This document shows, in pieces, positions 15,201-26,088 of a DNA stretch of 64,000 bases (its first letter is position 1; each line of letters starts with the position of its first letter). This DNA comes from Daphnia carinata (lineage: Eukaryota > Arthropoda > Branchiopoda > Diplostraca > Daphniidae): NCBI RefSeq assembly GCF_022539665.2, contig NC_081337.1, positions 4,378,679 through 4,442,678 of the forward strand, in the 5' to 3' direction. The position numbers and the translations under genes are program-made. A model generated the notes under the pieces. That model was given only the letters and a program-made list of their open reading frames with translations, was not told the origin of the DNA and did no database searches.

Positions 15201-18200
15201 GCTCGATTGGAGAAGTTTATCTGTCGTTTAATAAATGGCAAGTAATCATTTGTTCAACAAATATAATTGTTCGGTATTATGGGATTGCTAACCAAATTAC
15301 AATGCGTGCCAAATATAGGCAACTAAATTTGTATATGATGTACGCACTTTAAGTAAGAAGTTTTCTAACTGCACACTTGACGATGAAATTAAGTAATGCA
15401 CGAGGGCTAACTTAGAAACTTATACAAGCACCAGAATTAAAAAAAAATTCGTTTTTTTAAAGGAACGTAGTGGCATAAGTGGTTTACAAATCTCCATCCC
15501 GTTAAACAATCTATCTCGATTGATTCATTAGCTACTGACGGCTTAGTTATGTTAGAGGTATGTAGACTATAAAAGCAAAAGACGCAGGGAGAGCATGATA
15601 CGTAGCGAATTTTTAACCGTCCCATCCGGGCGTGATTTTCTCACGCCAGAACATCGTAGGCGCCGGCTTCTGCGCATGTCCGATAAAACAGTGCATTTTA
15701 ATCGTGCCTTTCCATCAGCTGTGCTTGCTGGAATTCATGCAAACTTTTTCTCGCATAAAATTGAAATTCAGAAAAAAAGGAGAAAAGTCAAATAGATTTT
15801 AAAAAAAAAAAGAAAATCTACTTAGATCAGGAAAACAAAGGGGACGAAAATGCGGAAATTCACGTTCAGGTCAACTAGGGCCAAAACCCAAGTAAAAAAA
15901 AAAGGTATATTCCCTCTTTCTTTTTACCGGTCGTATTGACACGTAATGTATTCGGATAAAAAATACGAAACAAAAATGAAAAGTACTATGCCGCCCCCTT
16001 AAGTCGATGCAGCAAACCGACATTTGCATGTCGGCTTATATACGGGGGCTTTTTCTACACTCGTAATGCGTACTGCAGATATGTTACGGTATTCTTAGAT
16101 TTTTTTTTTCCTGTATCACTTCATAACCATAAAAAAATGCAACTATATACTTTAATGCTGTATAGCCATTAAATAGCTCCGATTGGCCGTTGTGGCGCAC
16201 CATTCGCCTCTAAAGTATACATCCCATCCACACTCGTCGATGGCCACTTCTTGTGGTTGATAATGTAAAGCTAAATTCCATACATACAGCACGTATCAAC
16301 GTTCTATTGAACACAAGACCCTACTGAGATCCTCTATGAATTTCTTAATAGTTCCCAGATAACTAAACCATCTTCGATGTAACCCTGATCGGAATGTGTA
16401 TCAGTATGAGTTCACGACCTTTTAGCTTAATAACAAATCGCAAAAAAAAAAACGTGCATCTGCACTATGTTTTAAGAGCTTTGTAAAAATTTATCGGTCG
16501 GGCGTATAGGAGTTGAGAGATATCCATTATTGAGCCTTAGCCGTTAAAGTATTCAAATATACCAATAAAAATATTGGGAAAAAGAATTCGAACCACTTTT
16601 TTTTCTGGCAAACTTTTAAAGTATTGTCGAAATTAAGTTTTGTGTTTACTCGGGTTTCGTGACGATATTGAATAGAAGAAGGGATGGAGATGGGCGATAG
16701 AAATTCAACCATGCTTGTGGTAGGATTGCCATCTAGCGATAAATTGTGGGGTAACACACCAAATATGAAGGATCAACGACAAAAGCTCCCATTAGACCTC
16801 TACACTACAGTGAATTCCCACCTCATCGAATGTTCTTCGAATTTGGATCTATAGTTCCACTTATCGAGGTATAGTTCCGATGCCGAACCAAAGCCTAAGA
16901 TGCCAACCAGAAGACCTATGAGATGTACACCGGAAGACCTTTGAGATACCAGCCGGAAGATCTTTGAGACGTGTTAGATGAATCCCTTTGTGAAGTAACA
17001 AGCCTTTACAAATTATGTCTTTTGTACATCCCGAGGATTGAGGAATTCCCGAACGTATTATTCCTAACTTTACTACGAACCCTAAGTAAATGCTGTTTCA
17101 AATAGTCGACTTGAAAAAATTAACAATGGACTACGCAGTGGGACGTTATCCAATTATCGCAAATAAACAGTGTAACTTTATAGCTCTGAGCTATTTTCAT
17201 TTCAATTGGAGCAACCATTTGTTTTTGCAAAATTGTCATCCCCCCTGGTGCTTAGAGTTCCCTCCCAGGTCCAGCACCGCTCCCCGAAAGAGCGTTTGTG
17301 ATAAAATAAAACAAAACAAAACACTGAACTATGCTGAACATGCCGCTCTGGCTTTTTTGTACGTAACGCTCTTTGCACTCTACGTGCCGATAGAGAAGCC
17401 AGTTCTGATTTCGAAGAACGTGCGGCTGAACGGCTATAAATATCTTATGGCGGCCGGAATACTGCCTGTTCACCGATGAGCGCCTATACAGCAGCGGCGG
17501 GGTTCATCTAGCAGATGTTGTACTCACTTGCTGGTTGGAAGAACGTTATCTCAAGCGGAATTAATCTCTCGCCCACTTAATCATTCCAAATGCTTTCCGG
17601 GAAATGTTTCGTTGGGTAGGGCAGGGTGTTAGTAGACCGAAACTTGTAGCAAAAATGAAAAATGCGTTCTTGAATTCTGGTTACATCTATGGGTGTGGTG
17701 AATTGGAACAGTGCGTTTCTACTAAGTCTTTCTCCAATAAAAAAAATGGATCAAACATCTGCAAGGGAATAAATCGATAACTGAAATACGAGCAGTTCCT
17801 CGGTTCCATAGCCTATACCAGTCAAATCCAAAATAAACTATGCAATGATGGGATCGTGGAATAAAACGAATTAAAGACGTTTCATTGTTTATGGCACATA
17901 GCTAGGCATTGGAATTTATTCTCCTACGTAAGCTAATTGATGGGAGTTGAGGTAAATGAAAGTTTGTATCTTCATATAGGTCTTGATGCCTGTGAATTAA
18001 TGGGCCGCTATGCAAAAGTCAATACAATAATTGGAAACGCGCTATTGCCCTTTAGGTCTTACGTAAGTGTTTAGTGTAAGGAGGCAAGGATTAAAAAAGA
18101 ATATCATTAGTAACGGACTTTGAACAGTAGGGCTCCTTTGTCACAGCCAAGACACCAAGTTAAAGCTATACACATATAAAAGCCGTTATATTATTGATCC

Positions 18201-20280
18201 CTTCGTTTATTTATCGCAGTTCATTATATTTTATTTGAGCTGTATTTAAGGACCTTGATATATTTCATTCAGTATTTGGACATTAATTTGTTTCCCTTCT
18301 TACACTTCCTTTATGAACATGACTACAAATGTTTTGTTTACCCTTGTGCCTTTTAAAGTGAGGCGACATCACAACTGATTACCTTATAGAATAGTTTTCC
18401 AGTTTATTGTCCCACCTCCCTCAACTCCTTATAGTTTCCCGTGGTCTCGATGACGTACTCTGTATTATTACGCCACTACGTTGTAAGGAGTTTACCGGCT
18501 GAGAGGCTACTTTTGATGAACTTTATCGATTTTTGGTATACTCCAACTGTTGGGTGCGCAAATTAATGCGGTTGTACAGCTACGAAAAATGTGGTCAATG
18601 CCAGCTAAACATACACTTAAACTTTGTGCACTTCCATGGTGAATATTGGGAGGAAGCCCTTTGTTTACTGCGGAAAAGCCAAATCATTTCCCTTGCTCGT
18701 ATTACAATTACATATACACGAAATTGGGGTTAGTTCAACACCACCGTTCGTCTATTTTCTAGACCTTTTATCATTTCGATAACGTGTAATGTTCCTGGCC
18801 ACTTACTATCATGGCCATTAAGTCGTTGCCATGTAATGGATATATTAGTTTAACGGTCATGTTTTAATTTTAATTGCTACGTGATACCGGGTCTTTAAAT
18901 GCCAACTCAATTACACCATTTGAATAATCTCCGCCGCTTCTCGGAAAAAGGGCAGTTGAACGGAATGAAATCAAAACAGAAAGATATCTAACAAAGTTAC
19001 AATTTATAAAACAAAAAAACTTGCAGGATGGGTTAAATCTTCTTGGTAACCAAACAAAGTATTTCTAGAATAAATGTTTTATATTGGTTTAGGGCAATCA
19101 ATGTTTTATATCAGATTTCTATCGTACATCAACCTGTTACTGTACGACGCAACATGTCAGTGTTTGATGCAATATAAGAACAAAAGCTTCAAAGGAAAGA
19201 TGAAAGCTTCCCTAAACAATAGGCTCAGTCTCCCAGTAAAGAGATTCATTCTTGTAAGAATAAATGACTGCAATGCCTTTGAAACTTCTTTAATAAGCAA
19301 ACGGCTTTGCCAAAAAGTTACACTAGAAAAATAGAAGGAATTTTTAAACTTCAATATGGTTTCTTTGTTTTAGTCCAGCCTCACGGCCCATACCCGTATA
19401 TCGCAAACATACATAAAAATGTTGGTGAAACAACCTGGAGTTCGTTCAGCCTAACATAGAACAGCAGAAGCATAGGCCAGTTACACTGCACGCCAAAAAT
19501 ATCCTAAAGCGATCATTTTTTTCTCGACATTTTTACGTTGGTGCTTATGGGGGAGAGTGTCTTACACTAACGAGTGTAAGCCGAGGTTAACATATTGGAA
19601 AAGAAACAACAAAAATTTTCCTCGTAGCATCAAAGGAAATAGCTATACTGTGGATATATTTCACATTTGTTTGGATGTTGAGAAATAATTAGCGAAACTC
19701 TATTCGTCGATACGTGTAGCCTTTATAGTCTCCGTGTTGTCTTATAACCTTATCTTGCTTTAAAAAAAATTTATTTCAAAAGAAATTCTAATGTAGCTGA
19801 ACACATTTTTGACTGACAAAATGTATATCGTTATTGTGAAACGATAGATTTTTACTTAGCTCAATAAATTATTTGAATCGTTTGGGGTATATGGTTACTG
19901 GCGGCAAGCGGCCGCCCATTGAGCAAACAACCAGCAATAATGATAATGTTTCGCTAATCTATCGTAGCGACGCTGGCTCTCGAGTGTATAGCCTATCACG
20001 TTTATGAATTTCCCTTGCATGGCATACGGTATATAGCTTTGCGTGTGCCTACCTGCGTGACGAGCGGTATGAGTGTTTGCTCGATACTCTTCGTATGGAT
20101 TTGCAGATTGTGACGTTCCGGTGGCCGAGGGTTGTGGCTGGCGAAGGATGAACAAATACCACTTGGGGCATTAGATGAGGTCACCGGGGCAGCCGATAAT
20201 GACGAAGATGATGTGGCTACATGAGTGACACCAGTAGCAACAGAAGAAGAGCAAGCCATGGCACCACTCAGTTTGACCAC
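229..20280 (-). CDS. alpha-Catulin: alpha-catulin (alpha-catenin/vinculin superfamily scaffold), 12 coding exons
   Basis: Alpha-catulin is a cytoplasmic scaffold of the vinculin/alpha-catenin superfamily, linked in other animals to Rho signalling, the dystrophin complex and cell adhesion. I traced 12 coding exons with GT-AG boundaries: 20280-20053, 6969-6780, 5086-4857, 4512-4303, 3807-3607, 3316-3062, 2809-2401, 1878-1757, 1605-1555, 1480-1058, 928-722 and 372-229. They sum to 2670 bases (889 residues plus stop) with all phases compatible. Family-typical runs include KSIEQTLIPLVTQ (exon 1), VLLLADTIVVKQ (exon 3), TGDRQNDLKDE (exon 4), DFTDSAYTSHEHRE (exon 6), KLLRHVAPTE (exon 7) and FTRGEGTLKTTQDL (exon 10). 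A Ser/Gly-rich insert sits in exon 10. The start is the ATG at 20280, ahead of a Ser/Thr-rich leader. The last exon could alternatively be spliced at AAG|GTATTA (about 244) rather than run to the stop, so the extreme C-terminus is less certain. Confidence 0.93.
373..721. other. last intron of alpha-catulin
   Basis: AT-rich intron between exons 11 and 12, read on the minus strand with GT at 721-720 and AG at 374-373. It has several T runs on the plus strand. I see no coding potential or other structure. Confidence 0.8.
1879..2400. other. alpha-catulin intron 7
   Basis: 522-base intron with GT donor complement at 2399-2400 and AG acceptor complement at 1879-1880. AT-rich; nothing recognisable inside. 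Confidence 0.8.
3808..4302. other. alpha-catulin intron 4
   Basis: 495-base AT-rich intron between the exon ending TASK and the exon beginning TCLRHPEC. Nothing else is recognisable in it. Confidence 0.8.
4513..4856. other. alpha-catulin intron 3
   Basis: 344-base intron whose donor reads GTAAGT on the minus strand (complement at 4851-4856). No coding or repeat structure seen. Confidence 0.8.
5087..6779. other. alpha-catulin intron 2
   Basis: 1.7-kb AT-rich intron. The only marked structure is a run of 13 C at 6213-6225. The exon 2/3 junction splits a Gly codon (phase 1), which fixes both ends. No nested gene recognised. Confidence 0.75.
6213..6225. repeat. C13 homopolymer
   Basis: Thirteen consecutive C in intron 2 of alpha-catulin. 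Confidence 0.9.
10590..10766. repeat. CT-rich tract followed by GA-rich tract (imperfect inverted arms)
   Basis: A tract made almost wholly of C and T (about 10590-10665, with CTCTCTCTCTCTC) is followed about 45 bases later by a tract almost wholly of G and A (about 10708-10766, with AGAGAAAGAGAGAAAGGGAG). The two could pair as imperfect complementary arms in single-stranded DNA or RNA. It lies inside intron 1 of alpha-catulin. Confidence 0.7.
14424..14440. repeat. TA dinucleotide microsatellite
   Basis: Short (TA)n run within alpha-catulin intron 1. Confidence 0.8.
16877..16966. repeat. 23-bp tandem repeat, three clear copies plus a decayed one
   Basis: Copies at 16898-16920, 16921-16943 and 16944-16966 share the pattern AGATnnnnnCCnGAAGAnCT. 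A weaker fourth copy precedes them from about 16877. Intronic; no function visible. Confidence 0.75.
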
Positions 20281-23200
20281 TTAGCTATCCCAGCTCACGT
20301 TCAAGTAGTTGGCGAAAACAATTTTCTTTATCAACCATTGGCTGTACTCAGTGTCTAATTGTGGGGTAGAACAATGCGACTGCTTTGAATAGTTACAAAA
20401 TTCCAGCTAAAAATAAAAGGTAAGATGCTGGCGGTTGTGCGATTATCCACTTTTTTTATTCGCACATTTCTTTAGCAGGACGGTAATGGATTCTCGGTTG
20501 TACGCACTCCGGCTCATCTCGAGTCTCCTGTTTGACGTGAATCGAAATCAACTGGATTTACATAAGCTCATACAGTCAACGGGGCAAATTTAAAATCCCC
20601 CGTGTGAATCCTTCAGTTCAAATTCACGAGTTTGTTGTTTCTGTACGTTCGATTTGTGCACTTGTCTTCAAAAAAAAAAAAAAAAAAATTTTTTTTTTTT
20701 TTTTCACTGTTTGTCGTTAAATTCTCACGTTACCAATTGCGTTTTATTCAAATTGAGTTTCCTCTTTCCACTTGCTTAGTCTATTATTTTTCGTAGTTAT
20801 AACGACGATTCACTCGCCGGGATGCCGCCGTGGTTCTCGCCAGCTGACGAACGAATAGAAAAAGAGGGCAGCACACGGTATCTATATATCGATCGAGACC
20901 GGTAGCAGCAACAGCAATCCATAGTCCAGCTGATCCGTCCGTCTACAGGCATGAAAACTCCAGAAGTGAGAGTGTGCACAGGCCAACTGCACGGCGAAGG
21001 TATGTGTCTGTTCAGTCTGGATTGTGTATCGGTCGTCCTCGAGTGCTTCATGAAGGCACAGATGAGATGCAGAAGACACCAGAAACACAACAGATGGACA
21101 CTCGTGCACAGACATTAGCAAAGGCACATGCTAACGCGATACCACAGTACCGACATCTGTTCAGACTTTTACAATCTGGTTAGCTAACGCAGAAAGAAAA
21201 CGACTGCACTGGTGAACCTTCCCTGCCACCCGATGGACAGCGCTTGCCGTGGAATTAAAATTTCCATTATCATTTGAGTTAGCCGACACGAAAAAAGAGG
21301 AAATAAATTACGATAACACCACGCCCTATTTTACCCTTGGCTGCCCTTCCATCGTGCGCACTGACAACCTCTCACCAAAAGTGCATCGTTCACTATCTAA
21401 TGGGTTTGCCGCCGCCTGATCAAAACCGAAATCTAATTCAAATCCAATTTTCCAATAAAAAAAAACAATGCTCCCTCACCCCCTTCAAAAGGAAAATAAA
21501 ACTGTTAAAAGCAACAGTACAAGTCAACACGTTCCTAACTGACTTCTAGCGCTGACGCAGACTTTTGTTGCACTATACCGTTTGATTTCATGTTGTTACT
21601 GGCGCAGGGGAAGGTTGACAACCGCGAACGATTCTACGCATTACTAAACGCGATAAGCACTCTCCAATAGATAAGTTTGGCTTTTTTTTTTTTTTACATC
21701 TTTGCCTCACACCAACAACAACTATTGGCTGCCCTTTGTAAAAGTATTATGCCTTCTTCTTCAGCTCCTTTTATTGTTTTGTCTTTTTTTTTCTTATTTT
21801 CTTTTATTCGTGTTGTTGTTTTTTTTCTTCCCAAAATACCCAGCTCAGTGTAAGGAATTCTCACTGCGACCGAAAGCTTTTGCACGTTCCTGCGGCCCAC
21901 CACTTTCAACAGAAACTCGACGCCGAATGAGCAACATCAAGCCTCACGCAGTGCCGTATATACTGATGAAGCAGCTGTAGCAGCGGCATTCGTAGCACTA
22001 GTTTGAGAATCAGCACAAGTAGAAGCAGCAGCAGAAAACAAAACGTACAAGTAGCAACGGCGCTGACAGTGTACGTACTGATCTCGGGCTCTCAAAGTTT
22101 TGAAGCTGGCCGTCCATATACACACAAGCTCGCTATATATCCTCTGCTCTGTAATGCAGCAAACTGAAAAAAAAAAAAAAAAAGTGAGAGACGTTGGAAG
22201 GTTTGGCGTCCAATGCGTGTTTTCGTTCCTCTTATTCCCAAACTCCCCACTTTCCCTCTTCAACCCCCCATCCTACACCTTTTCCTCCTCCCACCGACCC
22301 TTCTTGATTCCTCCTCTTTTTGGCTTCCTTTATAACAAGAGAGTTATATATTTTTTTTGGTATTCTATTTTATATATATTTTTTTGTGTTTTCTTCTTCT
22401 GAAGAGGAGAAGAGGTTGTGTCTGCATGCGGGAGTTGGAAGAGTTTTGATTTTGGAGACTGGAAATTTCCTTTGGATTTCTTTTGTGTATAGGGCTACGC
22501 CCACGTCATTCCCGTGGTGAGCCCCATGCCTCTCGCCTCCCCATGCTTGTCTTAGCAGCTCTCACGCGTCCACAGCGACACACACGAAGTCACATATGTT
22601 GGCCGACACACCCGCTCTTATGTAGTAGATGCTATTTTAGCTCGGCACGGGGTCGAATGATGCGCGTCACACCACCTAGAGCCTGAACGAAAGAGCGTGA
22701 ACTCGTATTAGCTCTCTTCTTTGCTTTCGTCTCTTTTTTATCTGCGCCAGACACTGTTGCCCTACGTTTCCATCCCTCCCTATGCAACCCAACGGCATCT
22801 GGCTTCACGTTCTATATACGTATATGTCATTGTGTGCGGTTGCCGAGCCAATATTCTGACGACTGTAAGACAATACTAAATATTGTTTGTAGTTTTCTCG
22901 ATGTTTTCCTGAAAAACAAAGGCAAAATAACGACATGCTGCTAAAGACTTATTCTGTTTTGTTTCTTAGTAAAATGATACTTGATGTAGACTAGGAACAG
23001 ATCTATTGATTATGTTTTGTTATTGTCAACGTGTCCTGAATGTCCTCGTGTTTCTATTGGTTTATTAATATCGTGCGCCAAAGGTCCAATGAACTGACGA
23101 ACCCAAGAAGAACAACCGGCACATCGACTAACATTCTACGTACGAAAAAAAAACAGTATGGAAATATTGTACAGCTTGTTAACACTATTGGCAAGAAAGC

Positions 23201-26088
23201 AAGAGGTGGCAGAATTAGTCACTATAAGCAACCTGCTTTTATCCCGGAAACTTGACATCAAGGTTTTTGTTGTCTTGGCACAATTTCGAATTTGCATCCT
23301 TCTTTAAGATTTAAAAAAAAAAATTATAAAACTAAAAGCGTCATAAAAAATATATATGTATGCCAGGGAATAAACCAAGACGTTTGTAACGAATTCACAA
23401 CTGAAAAAAAATTTGACGTATTTCGGCTAGAAAGCAACTGCACAAATTGGCTTAGTATTGACGTACATCATGACGTGCTAGCACAAACACGCCGAGTAGT
23501 CTACAGGAATTGCTCGGTTTTCTCGATTTCCGCTTGACTATGACTATGAAGCATCAAACCATAGGGAAAAAAAAATGAAAGTGAAATGCAGGGGATGGCG
23601 TATGAAATGAACTCGGGGCCTGGAGCTAGTGACACGTTTGATATTGACCAACCACAAAAAAAAAGAAAGAAAAAAGAAAAGTTTAAGGTATCAAGTTGTC
23701 AAGCTGATTGTCGGCTTATTTTCGTCTAAACGTCATTTCTTCAAAATCGGATAAAAACTGGACAAGTATGACGAGATGGGTAGATGACATAAAAAGGAAC
23801 TATTACGAAACAAACGGCTTACGCTGATCTCTTTACAATTTCGCAGCTGTGTATATGGTGAAATTCAAGGTATGGCTCAGAGAAACGCATAAACATGTAA
23901 TTATTAAAGCCTGAACTAAAGACATTTGGCAATAATACAACGAACCATTATTTCGAAACGGGAAACGTAGAACGGGGAGGAGAAACGTTTTCCCAAATTA
24001 AATTTATCATTCACAAAAGTTCGGATACTGAAACTTGTGATTGTGGTATGGCGTGAATGTTGTGGTGAAAAATGTCACCAGAAATACAGTAAAGGTTTCG
24101 AAAATAATTTTAATGTCGCATACACGCTTGACTTGGTAACGGGGAAATCCGCGTGAATCCTCCATAATTGCCTTATGCGAATACTAACTCAGTGCACCGA
24201 TGCCGTTCGCATTCTTATTATACTTAGCCCAACTGTCATTAGCTAAATTCTAACCATCTAGGTATACACCATCCTAGTTTTCACATGTGCAGACGTCCTT
24301 TACATATAATGCCATCCCAGCTGACGTATCTTAATTCTAGTGTTCATTGGGAAAAGCTATAAACCTCTAATACGGTTCAAGATCACAAGATTCCTTTTGA
24401 TGCTCTATACGAAAGGCATCTACGGATTGGCGGATGAACGTATGGCCAACCTAATAAATCGAATGATGCTCTAGTATAGATTTCATGGCAACCGGTTAGA
24501 ATCTTTTTTTTATCACAAGCATCGATCTTGGCCTGTGATAGTGTACAGCAAACTAGACTATAGCACTGAATTATTTAGCAGTCATGGCGGATGCCGTGTA
24601 GGAGTTCTGGGTGTTCTTTCCATTTGCTTTGCTTTATAGATGTACACTATATATATCGTATTTTTTAAACGTAACCTTACCTTGCCCTAACGTATCCTAT
24701 CAAATATGAGCCTTAGGCAGTGTCAGGATACTTTCTCACAGATTCGAGTATTCCATTTCAAACTGTTGGACTTCATGAATTTCTTAGATGAAGGTGGAAA
24801 ATTTCTACATTGTAAACGTGAGATATGAAAGATGCAAATATAGACTATCGGAGAATACTAGGGATCCCTACCGCGTTGCATAAAGAGCGGCCAAAAGGAC
24901 AAATGCCAGATGTCAAGTGGACGAAGGCGATAGGTTTTTGATGTTTCGGTGAATTGGCAGGGCATGTATGTAGTCCTTAGTACTTGTAACCGTCCAAACC
25001 CTATGACATTTTGTTATTTTCCCCCTCCTCTTTAGTTACGGGTAACGTCTGGTTGCCTTGCAGCAATCGACCAGATGGCCCTGAGCTACACTAGCAAACT
25101 ATATACTTTAGTGAGCTGACCAATTAATCGATCGAGGCTAAAACTACGATTTCCAACGGCAGACACCGGCAGTAACGTTTAAGATATGGCAACATCAATA
25201 AAGCCGAATAGTCTGGCTTGTTGCCTTTATTATAGGACTATCGTACTCTCCATAATTTGCATGCTAAGCAACTCCTCGTAACATTACATACCGTTTTGTG
25301 CCGATCGTAAGATGGATGTGAAATGTATGTATGCCAAACACATTATTTGTCAGCATAGATGGAACGGAACCGTTCCGATTTCTTCCAAGGAGACCACCGA
25401 TCGAAATACTTACACATCCAACAATAAATAAAAGAAAAACCAAACAAAAGAACGTTTAGACGTGTTGGTTGTATTCGCAGCTTGAGTAACGTCCCCAATG
25501 GAGTGCTTAATTAACTTAGAATCAGATCTGAGTCAAGAATTCACTTTCGTGGTTTCTGCTGAAATGAAATTTTTCTTCAGGTTCGTCGTTCTTGCCGCTA
25601 ATTCTCCGATTTTGTATAATTCTTGCAACAGTAAAGATTTTTTTTTCACCAATGGAAATACTTTGACATAACAATGGTTCCTTTCGATTTGACTCATGAG
25701 GACAAGCCGAGTGTATATTTTAAAATGTTTTCAGAAGGATTTGCCTTCTGCGTTCGCTTAGAACGGGGACTTTTTTCGTCCTAGATTGCTAGCCTCTCTG
25801 GTGCGATTGTTGCAACTCATGTCGAGTGGCGCCTCGTGGTGGTTAAATCTTAAATGCAATGCATCTTGGACCAACTTAGAATCGTCCAACGCATTGGATC
25901 CCCAGGTAACTCGTATTTCAAGCGCAGACGACGTAGATGTAGGGAACCGCCACCTTCAGAGTGTAATGTCTTACCTCTGGAGTAGGAAATGGTTTACAAT
26001 TGAATTTGTTGTGCCATAAATATTTTCATTTATTGACTTATCAAGTTAAGATGTTGAATTCAATTGCGTAAACTGAAAATTTTGCAAT
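20281..26088. other. 5.8-kb spacer between divergent alpha-catulin and BAP1/calypso
   Basis: This holds the upstream regions of alpha-catulin (minus) and BAP1/calypso (plus). No coding run is recognisable. Features seen: an A19-T16 palindrome at 20670-20704, a T-rich stretch around 21680-21840, a run of 16-17 A near 22166, and a short element near 25828-25843 that resembles one upstream of the pocket-protein gene. Untranslated first exons probably lie here; a plausible one for BAP1/calypso ends at a GT near 25906. Confidence 0.6.
20670..20704. repeat. A19-T16 perfect palindrome
   Basis: Nineteen A followed directly by sixteen T, about 390 bases upstream of the alpha-catulin start codon. It is self-complementary and would be nucleosome-unfavourable or cruciform-prone. 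Confidence 0.85.

Larger units (their letters stand above)
6970..20052. other. 13-kb first intron of alpha-catulin, no nested gene recognised
   Basis: The first coding exon (20280-20053) and the second (6969-6780) are separated by 13,083 bases. In both reading directions I find no run that resembles a known protein; the longest open frames (about 116-129 codons, at 12341 and 17090) look like chance. The intron holds simple-sequence tracts: a pyrimidine tract at 10590-10665 followed by a purine tract at 10708-10766, a G11 run at 13215-13225, a TA run near 14424-14440, and a short tandem repeat at 16877-16966. Long first introns often carry regulatory elements or alternative promoters, but nothing here shows that directly. 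Confidence 0.75.

Noticed and set aside
17090-17479. 129-codon open frame in intron 1
   Set aside because: No recognisable motif, and an overlapping open frame on the other strand; probably chance.
25786-26019. Possible N-terminal coding exon for BAP1/calypso
   Set aside because: The frame is not similar to BAP1, and the ATG at 26089 leads straight into the conserved domain. The segment may be a 5' UTR exon.
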